Shown in pieces: positions 35,034 through 45,666 of a stretch of DNA of 64,000 bases. A program made the position numbers and the translations under genes. The notes under the pieces were generated by a model. The model saw only the letters and a list, made by a program, of their open reading frames with translations. It ran no database searches and was not told where the DNA came from. Position 1 is the first letter of the stretch, and every line of letters begins with the position of its first letter. Origin of the DNA: Brassica napus (lineage: Eukaryota > Streptophyta > Magnoliopsida > Brassicales > Brassicaceae); NCBI RefSeq assembly GCF_020379485.1, contig NC_063437.1:19989726-20053725 (forward strand), given 5' to 3'.

Positions 35034-38000
35034 ATGGGAGGACCAGCTTACGATTGTCTGACTAACCCTTTGGGAGCCGTTCGATTCTCATTCGGGAACG
35101 CTCTTTCCTCGGGATACGATCCGGCGTCGTCTCACGGAAAGGACTGGGGCGTCGTCGACTTGTTCCGTCACTACTTCTCCGACGAATCTGCTATCTCCCA
35201 GGTTTGTTTTCTCTTTTAGTCAGTTTACAAAGTTGCTGCCTTTTTTCGTTTTGGGTTTGATCTAATGTAACTTACCCAACTCATATATATTTATTTTATG
35301 ACAAAAAGGTTGAAACTTTACTGTAGTTCGAGGTTGTGTCCTAACGAAATTAGCTTCTTTGAGTTTGTGGTCTGACCATGGATTGGTCAATTTGGGTTGG
35401 GTTTAGGACAATTGAGTAATGATTCTTGATGTGTATTGACCTAACTCGTGTATATCAATTTTGAGGACAGAAAGGTGGAAACTTTACTGTAATATGAGGT
35501 TGTGTCCTAACGAAATTAACTTCTTTGAGTTTGTGGTGTAACCATAGATTAGTCAAATTGGGGTTGGGTTTAGGGCAATTGAGGATCAATTCAAAATGTT
35601 TATTGAGTCAACTCGTATATATCAAGTTTGAGGATAAAAAAGGTTGAAACTTTACTGTAGTCTGAGGTTTTGTCCTAACTAAATCAGCTTATTCGAGGGA
35701 ATTTGGGTAGAATTTAGTGAAATTAAAGTATGGATTCATGATGTGGATTGACCCAGCTTGAGTATTTCAATTTTTAGGACAAAAAGGTTGAAAATTTAAT
35801 ATAGTTTGAGGTTGTGTCCTAACTAAATCAGTTTCTTTGAGGTTTTGGTCAATTTGAGTTTTAAAGGATCTGTTATAAGTTTTTTTTTATAATTAACCAA
35901 ATTTGTTTTTGTGTGTGTTCACTGTAGGTTCCAATTCTGGATTCGTCAAGTATCAAGTGGGTGCAGCCCAATACTCTTGTTCGGTTCCGTGGAATGATAC
36001 AGGACATGCTTGGAAATGAATTCTACGCTGGTGCTTACAAGGTATGATTATACAGTATATGATGGTTTCTTCTGCTAAAGATGCGTTGAATTGAATCTTT
36101 ATTTGTCAATAATTTTTTCTTTTTATTTTCTACTCTGTTAAGGATGGTTCAACATGGAGAACCAATAAGTACAGTGACGTTTCCCAGTTTCCTGACGGTC
36201 CTTCCTCTGAAACGCAAGTTTGGGAGCGTCGTCTACTCTACTGTGTTCCAGTATGCTTTCTCTAACGCTGATCTTTATTTATTTGTTCTAGCCGTGGTCT
36301 CATAGATGTTTAATCATTGCAATGTAGGTTCCAGGACGAAACCAATGGACTGAATGTTCTTCTATAGAGCTGAAGAACCGCTTTTTGGATCTCACTGGTC
36401 AAAACAGGGAGAAACGTGCGAGGGTGGATGAAGAAATGACTGATTCCATGGACTCAAACGTAAGCTTAAGTCTCCCTTCTTTTCTTTCACGTATTAACTG
36501 TTGCTCTGTAACTTACTTATGCCACCATTGCAGACTCTTGAAGCTGGGCTTAACGGTTCGCCTTTCAAAAAAATGGTAAGGATTAGTCCCTTATTTAATA
36601 TATATTTAGCTAATGAAGTACCTCTGATAATTTTGGCATTGATATCTACATCAGAAAGCAGGGGAAGGTACCTCATCAGCTTCAGAGAGTCAGGTTCCTA
36701 GGACTGATAATGCTCCACAGAGCTCTGCTCTTCCACCTGCTACTAGTACAGATTCTCTACCATGTCTTGTGAAGGTGAGTATTTACCTTTTTGTTTCATT
36801 ATATTGTCTGTTAATATGACATTTTAATGAAAAAAAGATTCATGTGGCCTTGCAGATTTATGATTCTCCAGAGTCAGACTTGAAGCTAAATGATGTGGTT
36901 GAGTTCCTTGGAGTGTTGACTTTCGATCCAAACACTATGATGGATATGGATTCACCTGGTGACAACACTGATGATTTTTCCGAAGCTGAGTCTGTTCAGA
37001 GGCCTTCTGGAAAGGTTCCACGCCTCCATTGTCTTATCCACAGGAAGCTCGAAACACAACACTTCCTGCATGGTTCTTCCTTGTCAACAGAGGCAAGTAC
37101 ACCATTTTTAAAAAAAAAAATCTATAGCTCTTGATCTCTTATTAATCTCTTGTTAATTTATAATCTGGCAGCTTAAATCTCCTCAAATGTTCAAAGAGAT
37201 AAGAGAGAGTTTGATGAAGCACCTCACCGGTCTACTTGGTAATGATCACATTGCAGCAGAGTTACTATTATTGCATCTTCTGTCAAAGGTAATTAGTTTA
37301 AACACATTTTCTTCTTCTTGTCAGATATTATCTGCTAATCCTTTGCTGTATAGGTGCATGGAAGAGTAGATAACGTTGCTGTTGGGAAGCTTTCACTTAA
37401 TCTCACACACCTTAACAAAGAAAGCATGTCCATCTTCGGTACTCAGCTCAGAGATGCTCTCAAAAGCCTCTTGCCATTCACACAGTCTATACCACTCACT
37501 ATTGAATATCTCAACACTGCGTCCCTCGGTCCCAAGAAAGACTATGGAACCAACAGATTGGTGCCTGGAGTTCTACAAATTGCTGATGGGACGCACTTGA
37601 TATTAGACGAAACAGAGTTGCAGCCAGGGACGCTGAACTCTGTTGGAGTTGAGAATGCAAACCTGCTTAAAAACCTCTTGGAGTGTCAGAAGGTAAAATC
37701 AAGTCTCATTCATTCTTTAATCAGTTTAATCAGATTCAGATGTGAATGATTGAATATGCTGTGTGCTATTTCAGGTGGAGTATGATTTTCAGTATTATAA
37801 AATGGAGATGGCCACTGATGCTCAGATGCTCATCTTCTCTGAGGGGAAATCAAACATAATGCCTGCTGATATGGTTCTACCGTTTCAGCCTTCCCAAGTG
37901 AATCCCTTGCAAGTCATCGCACCGGAAACAGCACAAGCTTGGAGGTGCTACTTAGCTACTTGCAAATCCTTGTCTCACTCCATTGGGCAAGAGTTGCAAC

Positions 38001-38266
38001 AAGTATTGGAGAATGATTTGGTTGCAGCAAGGCAAACGGATCGTAGCTTAGGCAGCCAAGACTTGAGCAGGTACTAAAGCGCCTTCCTAAAGGTTTATTC
38101 TCATCAAACTTTTGAATGATTTTTCAATTTTGTTTTTGTTGGTTTCTGCAGGTTGTTGACAATGGCTCGCATGATGTCTGTGAGTTATGGTGAGACTACA
38201 CTCTCACTGGAGCACTGGCAAATGGTTTTGGAGCTAGAAAGACTTAGAAAGGAGAGGCTCAAGTAA
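35034..38266 (+). CDS. ETG1: MCM-binding protein ETG1 (MCMBP)
   Basis: Nuclear replisome factor that binds the MCM helicase and supports sister-chromatid cohesion. Eleven exons (35034-35201, 35928-36041, 36143-36250, 36328-36459, 36534-36575, 36655-36774, 36856-37092, 37172-37288, 37354-37692, 37775-38070, 38152-38266) encode 595 aa, near the expected plant length. Recognisable stretches include TLVRFRGMIQDMLGNEFY, IRESLMKHLTGLLGNDHIAAELLLLHLLSKV and LNLTHLNKESMSIF; an acidic/Ser-rich linker lies between residues ~230 and 290. Intron 7 begins GC (GAG|GCAAGT) and ends AG; using the GT two bases on would bring a stop, so the GC donor is the supported one. Intron 1 holds four imperfect ~165-bp repeats. 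The start MGGPAYDC follows the E2F sites. Confidence 0.95.
35281..35850. repeat. four imperfect ~165-bp repeats in ETG1 intron 1
   Basis: GGTTGAAACTTTACTGTAG-type blocks recur near 35310, 35476, 35644 and 35788, each followed by GAGGTTGTGTCCTAAC and AGTTTCTTTGAG-like sequence. Divergence rises to the right. The intron has grown by unequal tandem duplication. Confidence 0.8.
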
Positions 38267-38377
38267 AACATGCCTCTTCTAGGTTGAAGAAACGAGATAG
38301 ACTATGGGTTTGTAGCTTGTTTGGATATTTTAATCTCTACTTGGTTATGATTAAGAACAACAATGGTTTCCTATCTA

Positions 38378-38834
38378 TTGTATTGAGCTTTTAAATGATT
38401 TGGAAAAATATATTTTACAAACATAATAATCGTTAATCTCACAAGTTAATCAAACAGAGTAGTGTACTTTAAACTTCAATCAAAATTAAGAGATTCACAA
38501 TTGTTTGTTTCCACAGCAAGTAAAGAAACAAATTAACCTAACTAAGAACGCCACTAGATTTCTTGCGTAAGAAGTAAACATACAAGCTCAACCGTAACCT
38601 ATTTAATGTATTGAGCTTTTAAATGATTTGGAAAAATATATTTTACAAACATAATTATCGTTAATCTCACAAGGTTAATCATCAGAGTAGTATACTTCAA
38701 AACTGTAATAAATTAAGAGAATCACAATTGTTTGTTTACACAGCAAGTAAAGAAACAAATTAACCTAACAAAGAATGCCGTTTCTTGTCTAAGAAGTAAG
38801 CATACAAGCTCAACCATAACTTATCTAGTTTTAA
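38378..38834. repeat. two-copy 228-bp duplication between convergent 3' ends
   Basis: TATTGAGCTTTTAAATGATT begins copies at 38381 and 38609, and both end near TACAAGCTCAACC.TAAC. The second copy runs up to the kinase stop codon (38836), so the duplicated unit includes the kinase 3' UTR. The rest of 38267-38835 is the ETG1 3' UTR. Confidence 0.85.
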
Positions 38835-38835
38835 C

Positions 38836-39870
38836 TTAACAACCATTACATAACTCATACATAAACCATTCCTCACTATCAACATTGTTCTTCTCCACCG
38901 TTGATTGATCTTTCACTACCGAACCTTCAGCTTCTTGTTTTTTTCTAGGACCAATCGGAGTTGGCAATGGACCACGGACCCTTGGTGTAAACAAAGGACG
39001 GTCCAAGTACTGTTTCCTTTCAGGAGGACATGGGATTGGCTGTAAAACTCGAAAAGGGACTACTCTTTGCATAATAAAAGGATGGTTCAAGAGCTCAGTT
39101 GCTGAAGCCCTATTCCAAGGATGCCAAGTATGGCATCGCCTCAAGAAGTCTATAGCCACTGGAGAGATCTCTTGCTCTAGCTTCCACACGTAAGTGCCTC
39201 CCGTCTCCATCTCCTCTGCCTTACCTCCAAACATCTCAAACACCACGCACCCTAGCGACCATATATCAAGAGCCTGTCCGACCAATCCCTCCGGAACCTC
39301 GGAAACCTCCGGAGGCATGTACATATTCGTACCAGCATACTTCAAGGCATGATACGTGTTAGGCTCCTTTGATAAACCAAAGTCAGCGAGCTTAGCATCC
39401 CACGGCTCTCCAAAAGAGGTTGAAGGGAAGAGGAGTATGTTATCCGGCTTGAGGTCGCAGTGAACGTAGCCGTGTACGTGAAGCGCTTCGAGTCCTTGTA
39501 GGAGCATACGAGTGGTGCGTCCTATCACGTGCTCAGGCAATGGTTTCCCACGGAAAGAAGATATAGCTTCGTCTAGACTACCTTCGGATGCATACTCCAT
39601 ATAGATGGAGCAATCTTTGAGGAACATACCTAAGTGAAGATGAGCACTAGAGGCTTGAACGATGCGAGGATGGTTGCGGAAGTCAAGCATGATCCTAAGC
39701 TCTTTCTTGAGATTCTCTTTGAGTCTTATTGAAGATGTTTTCTTAGCGTAACGTCCATGGCCGGGGTGAGCCTTGAGAGTCACGCAACCGAAGGCTCCTT
39801 GGCCAAGAACACGGACGGTTTGCAATGAAAGTTCATCTACGTATAGAGGCTCTTCGTATCTAATATCCAT
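38836..39870 (-). CDS. MAPKKK-like protein kinase, non-RD (At2g40560-like)
   Basis: Single-exon minus-strand gene of 344 aa. The kinase core is complete: Gly-rich loop LGQGAFGCV (22-30), ATP-anchoring K43 in YAKKTS, alpha-C E57, catalytic loop YVHCDLKPDN with D139/K141/N144, and DFG at 163-165, then MPPEV and DIWSLGCVVFEM. In place of HRD it has HCD (H137-C138-D139), making it a non-RD kinase, a feature of an intronless plant MAPKKK-like subgroup. The last ~70 residues are Pro/Lys-rich and end MYELCNGC. It should phosphorylate Ser/Thr, but pathway and substrates are unknown. It is convergent with ETG1, with a duplicated 3' region between them. Assignment to At2g40560 is by order; Arabidopsis has similar kinases nearby. 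Confidence 0.92.
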   Translation of the reverse strand: MDIRYEEPLYVDELSLQTVRVLGQGAFGCVTLKAHPGHGRYAKKTSSIRLKENLKKELRIMLDFRNHPRIVQASSAHLHLGMFLKDCSIYMEYASEGSLDEAISSFRGKPLPEHVIGRTTRMLLQGLEALHVHGYVHCDLKPDNILLFPSTSFGEPWDAKLADFGLSKEPNTYHALKYAGTNMYMPPEVSEVPEGLVGQALDIWSLGCVVFEMFGGKAEEMETGGTYVWKLEQEISPVAIDFLRRCHTWHPWNRASATELLNHPFIMQRVVPFRVLQPIPCPPERKQYLDRPLFTPRVRGPLPTPIGPRKKQEAEGSVVKDQSTVEKNNVDSEEWFMYELCNGC

Positions 39871-41847
39871 AGTGATTTGTTATCTTTAGGGTGTATTGAT
39901 TATGAAGCGTTCGCTTAATCTCTATTTATAATGAACCAGTCGGTGGATTCTCACTCCACTTCCTGTTAGGAAACAGTTCTCTTAGATTCCTAAGTTGAGT
40001 TGAGTTGAGAATTATTTGTATTCTCACTCCTATTTCATTATAAATCTCACTCGATACTAACCGTTTCCTTATTTTCAAGTTGTTCCGTTTGCTTAATCCC
40101 CTTTATTTTAATTTCTTTGGATTGAATCCACGTTTTCGTTTGTCTTATTTGAATTTTACTTTGATTTAGTGAAAGATTATTGGTTTATGTATTTTACTAG
40201 ATTTAGAAGCTCAAACGGAATTCAGTATTATCTGTTCTATAATTTTAAAATTCGTATTAAATCATGTATTATCGATTTTATGATTTTAATTCAAATCTTA
40301 TTCAATAATTGGAATATATATATATATTTTTATAATGAATCTAAGTAGATTTCTTTGATAAAATAAAAAATTAAATTCAAGAAAGAAAACTTGGGATTTG
40401 TAAATTTAATTAAAATTGATATGATAGATTAGATATCAATAAAACTTACTTGGATTTATAAATCATATGTGGATTTTAAAATCAGTTAGAATAAATAAAC
40501 AAATTAATTAAAAACAAAACTATTCTATACCTTTCTTGATTTATATGACGTAACCAGAAATGTACGTATGACCCGACTTTTAAACAGAACAGTTGGATAT
40601 AGAAAAAAATGTCATTTTTACTATAACTTTTTTTAGCTTTTGTGTTTTTTTTTAAATTAAATAGATCCAATTAATAAAATTTTAGCACTTTAAATTCTTC
40701 AAGTTTTTCTTTTAACTACTCAAATCTCAACAATTATCAATTTTAAACTATTTTCTAAAAAATCGTATTTTATGTTTAATAATGCTAATTGGCATTTCTT
40801 GTATTTATTAATTAAAATAATAAAAAATAATTTTGTTCACAAAAATGCAATTATAAAAGGATACAAATATAAGGTAAAATAGTGGGGTATGATGTGGATT
40901 TTATTAAACAAAACTATTGTAGACTATAAAAATTGTATGGTTGTTGAATTAATAGGTGAGAAAAAAAATGATGTGGAATATTAAAATGTAATATAGGGCA
41001 TTGAATACTAATAACCATTGTAGATGGTCTAATAGGTACACTATTGATTAAAATAAAAAAGAATATAAGCAAAGAATATAGTTAAATTAACTTAAAATGT
41101 TAGAGATGTACATTGGAGTTTTTATCATTTCACTTTAACAAATTTCTATGAATTTATATACAAAATATTCATATTTTAGTGGGTGCATAAGCCCCATAGT
41201 ATACGTTGTGCCTTCGTCTCTGATAGTTTATTTGCTATATATTTACATCTTACTTCATTGGGAGCAGTAGCGTGCTTATGTTAGATGAGGCCTAAGGCAA
41301 AATCTTAAAAGAAAGTAGATTTAGTGAGGGGAGAATTGAACTAGGGGCCCTTCCTCACACATACACTTCAATTTACCACTATACCATAACAAACATTTTG
41401 TAATTTGGGGCCCCAAAAAGATTATATTTATTTGGGGACCCGAGACAAAAGCCTTTTTTAAGACATGGTGGGCACGGCTCTGATTGGGAGTCATTCTCAC
41501 TCCCATTTCATCTGTGATTGTGAAACATTACTTCATACTAACTGTTTCCTTATTTGTCAGGTGTTCTGTTTGCTTAGTTTCCTTTTTAACAGATTAGATT
41601 TATATGATGTAAACCAAACTCAAACCGAAATGTACCTATAAACCGAGTATTTTAATTTAAACCAAGAAAACAAGACAATGTTTGGTTAACTTATCCCTTA
41701 TTTCCTCTTCCTTTTGTCTGCGCCGCTTTTCCTCTGCTTTGTACTTGCATATTTAGATCATCTCCGTAGCCCTGAGCCTAAACTAGATTAGTTTTTTTTT
41801 TGTGTCAGAACTGTAGAACCAGAGTTGTGTTTTGTCTGAAAAAGAAC
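39871..41847. other. intergenic between kinase and Rit1-like gene (divergent)
   Basis: AT-rich shared upstream region. It contains a complete hAT element (41265-41482) and a direct-repeat relation: ATTTCATTATAAATCTCACT near 40030 resembles sequence at about 41505-41535, and CTAACCGTTTCCTTATTTTC (~40057) resembles CTAACTGTTTCCTTATTTG. The minus ORF at 40482-40670 is low-complexity and not called. Confidence 0.5.
41265..41482. mobile_element. non-autonomous hAT element, 218 bp
   Basis: The left end CAGTAGCGTGC and the inverse of the right end, CAGAGCCGTGC, form imperfect terminal repeats, and perfect 8-bp direct repeats ATTGGGAG flank it (41257-41264, 41483-41490). No transposase. It is almost the same size as the element at 15982, but the interiors are not obviously alike. 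Confidence 0.85.
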
Positions 41848-44559
41848 ATGGCGGAAAAGGAGGGAGAACCAAGGACGACAAGAGATAGCATTTACAGAGT
41901 TGCAAGGAGTATAAAGAGAAGAGACAACAGCCTCTACAACGCTCTTAGATCAATCTACCAAGACTCACTCTTCGTCGACGAGATCTCAAACCTATGGCCG
42001 AAGCTTCCTCTCCTCGCTAACCTTCGTTGTGGTCTCTGGTACTCTCCAAGATTCGATGCAACATGCTACTTCAAATCCACCGACGGTCATACCAACAACT
42101 TGTCTTTCAACACTTCTCGTCTCAACCTCCATCTTCCTCCTCTCGCTGGTAATGATATTGATACATAGTCAGATCATGATCTTAAACCATCAAGAAACAT
42201 ATCTTTATGCCTTTGTTTTTTTCTTTGAATGGATAGGAGAGAAAGGAGGTTGTATCATTATTGATTCTACTCGTAAAGGAAAGAGGTTTCCCGATAGCAT
42301 GTCGAAAACGATACCAATGTGGTGTTGTGTATTGAACCGCTCAATATATAATCACTTGAAGAGATTATGTAACACTAATGATCAGCTCAATGATGCAGTG
42401 AGTTACAAACACATGTCACATTCTATGCATTATTAGTACGCCTAGACGATAGTTAAACAAAGTATATGGGATTAATGATTAGGCGGATGCCTAGACCAAT
42501 TTTTTTAACGACTAGACTGATTTCTTAAAAGGTATTTGTCGAATAAGCGGATGCCTAGACCAACTTTTAGAACACTAGTTACAACCTTTTCTTCTTTGTT
42601 CTTGAATATGGTTTCACTAGTGATGATCATGATGATAGCAGAATGAAACAAATGTTATATACATGGGACTATAGTATACATATGCCACTATGGGTTTCCA
42701 AGACTGAGAAGGCCTCTATTGAATCTCCTTTAGATGAATGGCCTGGACAGTTAGAGGGGAGTGGAGCTGATATAGCTTCACTAGCTTCATGCTAGAGGAA
42801 GCCTTTACGCCCTCTATGGATTTCACAGAAAACAGTCATATGGTTTAGCCTAGCTATTGCCTAGCGATTTCTTGAAACATTGGTAGATACATAGAATGTA
42901 CTAATAATGCAGAGGATGTGATATATGTATATAAATCACTGCATCATTGATTAGGCGAACATCTAGACCGACTTTTTGAACGCCTACACTAATTTAAAAA
43001 AAATCATTTTCGAAAAATCGTTTCGTTTAGGTCCAATTTGCATAATAGGTGTAGGAAGCCTAGGCGCCAACTAGACCGACTTTTAGAACACTATTTACAA
43101 CCTTTTCTTCTTTGTTCTTCAATAGGGTTTCAGAAGTGTTGATCATGATGCTAGCAGCATAAGACAATTGTTAGATAAATGGGACTGTAGTTTACATATG
43201 CCACTATGGGTTTCGAAGACTGAGAAGGCCTCTATTGAAGCTAAGCTAGATGAATGGACTAAACAGTTAGAGGAGAGTGGAGCTGACATAGCTTCTCTAG
43301 CTTCATGCTTGAGGAAACCTCTACGTCCTCTTTGGGTTTCACAGAAGACAGTCATATGGTTGAATGAAGTACCAGACCATGAGTCATGGGACTTCACTCC
43401 TCTCATCCTTGTCTCAGCTTCTGACTCTGGTGAAGTTCAGCAATACAGAACCAACTCAGAGTTTAGTTGGAGTTATATCCCTGGAGCTGGTGATGATGAA
43501 GAGAGTTGGTCAAGAGGTTTATCTCCTAGTGTTTTCTGGACACATGTTGATGATATTATTGACTCAGGACCTGAAGTTTGTAACCAGAAAGTCGCGGAGA
43601 TTGTTGAGAGTGATAGAGTGTATAGAGCTCAGAGAGGTCAAGAAGCTCCTCAGATTGTTGTCAAAAGCTCAAAAGGTTGTGGTGGAGTTAAAAGTGATGA
43701 AACTTTATCTCTTAGTGTACCAAAACCTAGAGTTGATGAAGAAAGCATAGTTTCTTGGTTGGCATCAACTAATCTTGCTCTTGGGTCATCACAAGTGGGT
43801 GAGTTTATTTTCTAAATTTATATAAAAGCATGATTAACTCCTGCTTATGCATTAACTATAAACTTTTGTGGTGCAGCTAGTAAGGTGTTATCTAATGACT
43901 GCTGCATATTAAACTGCGATAAAAATCCAGTCTCAGTCCCTCCATCACATCTTGAAGAGCATTTGCATCTACCCATGATGGTATTCTTCTAAGTAACACC
44001 AAACTCTACACATTTTTCTTCTTCCTTCAAAACAATAAATCATTATAAGGAGTGTATATGGTTCCTATCCAGGGTTCAAAGTTTGATAGGTTTTCGATAT
44101 TAAAGAACCTTCCTACCGCGGTTAATTTTGCTAAGATGAAGATGAATGTGGGGAAGAAGCTCTTAGTTTGTTGTCAAGACGGTAAGTTTGTATTCTTTTC
44201 AAACATGATTGTATGTTTTGTGTATCTAATAATGTTGGTCTTGTGATGATAGGGGAAGATATCAGTGTATGTGTATGTTTGGCCATCTTAATCTCATTAT
44301 TCAATGAAGAAGGTAATGTCATAAACTTGAAACACATTAATCTAAAACACTTGAAATCTTTTGGTGTATAATGTTTTGTCACAACGCAGGAACTTTTGAT
44401 GGTGGAAGATCTTTTGAAGAAAAGAGTATTACAAAACTTGAAATGCGACGGATGCTTATATTTATATGCAAATACGCTGTGAATGCTAGGCCATCTAGAG
44501 GGAATCTAAGGCAAGTTTTTGGTTTCCTTACATCGCAACGCGAAAACTCAGATGAATGA
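41848..44559 (+). CDS. initiator tRNA phosphoribosyltransferase, Rit1 family (At2g40570-like)
   Basis: Rit1-type enzyme that adds a 2'-O-ribosyl phosphate to position 64 of initiator tRNA-Met, keeping it out of elongation. Seven exons (41848-42148, 42237-42397, 43126-43798, 43877-43980, 44073-44181, 44253-44312, 44390-44559) with agreeing phases give 525 aa. Family blocks include FDATCYFKSTDGHTNNLSF and GGCIIIDSTRKGKRFPDSMS in the N-terminal half; the C-terminal half has KKLLVCCQDGEDISVCV, the phosphatase-like CxxGxD loop of Rit1, and ARPSRGNLRQVFGFL. Exon 3 starts at the TAG|GGTTTC acceptor (43125); the TTTCAG eight bases on would break the frame. Intron 2 carries a decayed copy of the start of exon 3 (42561-42846). 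The start is MAEKEGEP. Confidence 0.92.
42430..43085. mobile_element. dispersed GCCTAG-type repeat sequences in Rit1 intron 2
   Basis: Segments at ~42430-42565 and ~42846-43085 contain AGGCGGATGCCTAGACC, TGCCTAGCGATTTCTTGAAACATTG and CGACTTTTAGAACACT, the signature blocks of the family seen at 28067 and 56213. They are fragmented and lie on both sides of the decayed exon copy. Individual element ends could not be fixed. Confidence 0.5.
42561..42846 (+). pseudogene. decayed duplicate of Rit1 exon 3 start, inside intron 2
   Basis: This segment aligns almost base for base with 43078-43361, the end of intron 2 and first ~235 bp of exon 3. It is disabled: the acceptor CAATAG is GAATAT, TGCTTGAGG has become TGCTAGAGG (in-frame stop at 42793-42795), and several residues differ. 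The live gene splices past it. It probably arose by local duplication, perhaps together with the flanking repeat sequence. Confidence 0.85.
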
Positions 44560-44983
44560 AGTAGATTCATCTTTTCAGAAAGAAACAGAAAATTTTGCAG
44601 TCTATAGTCTTTTAAGTGCATTATGTTTTTTTGTTTCTCAGATCATATTATGTGATGAGAGCTTTGTAATGGTCCACGTAATCGTTCGTGTATTTTGATG
44701 AAATAAATTGTTGTGTACTTATGTCTCTTGCTCTATCTATAATCATCATTATTACACTAAACATGCATAATCATCATTCTACTATTATTTGTAAAATTCA
44801 AAGTAACTACTCTTACTTCGAACTATATTCATGTTGGACTACTTTACCAGATCAACAAATAAACCAAACATGAGTAACATCTTCTTCTAAGTAAACATGT
44901 AGCCTATAGCTACGAAAACTAACACTAAGATAGTTGAATTAAGTGAGGGATTATGAGAGTAAATATAATTAAGAGATAAGTCA

Positions 44984-45231
44984 TGTTCGTTTGGTTGCCG
45001 CAGGTTTCGGCGTCAGCGGCAGCATCAATGAAGACAGTTGTTGTTCGTTTCGCAAACGCTGACGCTGCCGAAGACTATATCGTGACTGCAGGTTTTATCG
45101 GCGTCAGCCGCAGACGCGGCGTTCGGACGCGACGTCAGATGCAGCTTTTTGCGTCAACGAAACGAACAAGAGTTAGACGCAGAATATTGACGCTGTCGCT
45201 GCCGCCGGTACCTGCGGCAACCAAACGAACA
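44984..45231. mobile_element. GC-rich element with perfect 22-bp terminal inverted repeats
   Basis: The ends at 44984-45005 and 45210-45231 are perfect inverted complements, starting TGTTCGTTTGGTTGCCGCAG. The 248-bp interior has repeated GCGTCAG/CTGACGC-type blocks in both orientations and is far more GC-rich than its surroundings. No open transposase and no clear target duplication (flanks TCA and GCC). The superfamily is uncertain. Confidence 0.8.
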
Positions 45232-45322
45232 GCCCTAGAATCGTTTTCGTGCACAGAAAGTTAAGCAAACAAACTCAAACGACAATCTAAGATGACTCTT
45301 AGGTCAACGCACAGACAGAAAC

Positions 45323-45666
45323 TTAATCGGAAGTACACACATGACTTGAGCCGCAAGTCTTCCTACATCTTGAGCTTGAGCACCGCTTGTTGTAAATGTC
45401 GTTGAGGGACGTCACCTCCACATTAAGTAGTTCATTAGTGTCAATCATAAAGCCCTGCAGTTGAGTGACGTCACCTTCCAACGGATGTTGTTCTTCACAT
45501 CCTTGTAGTACGCGAGATTCTGTATGTAACCTTCCACCTTCTTGTCTTTATCCATGATCGGCTCTTTCCCACTAGTGCTTTTCCATGTGCCACCTCCTCT
45601 TCCCGGTAAGGTCCGTTTAGGTCTCTTGCCACCTCTTTTAGTCCGAGGAATATGATACTGATACAC
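45323..45666 (-). pseudogene. NAC-domain gene fragment, frameshifted
   Basis: A 73-aa frame (45445-45666) reads PKRTLPGRGGGTWKSTSGKE then GYIQNLAYYKD, which aligns with NAC subdomain D (G.WK.TG...PI...VG.KK.L.FYKG). It stops at RAL. A second frame, offset near 45455, continues LQGFMIDTNELLNVEVTSLN and ends at a TAA (45323-45325) after a Cys/Ser-rich tail, suggesting a frameshift or lost splice site. NAC subdomains A-C and a normal start are absent. It is probably a relic of a duplicated NAC gene, or a divergent short NAC whose upstream exon I could not find. Confidence 0.5.

Noticed and set aside
34841..35065. 74-aa ORF overlapping the ETG1 start
   Set aside because: It runs through the promoter with its E2F sites in a different frame from ETG1 and has no domain.
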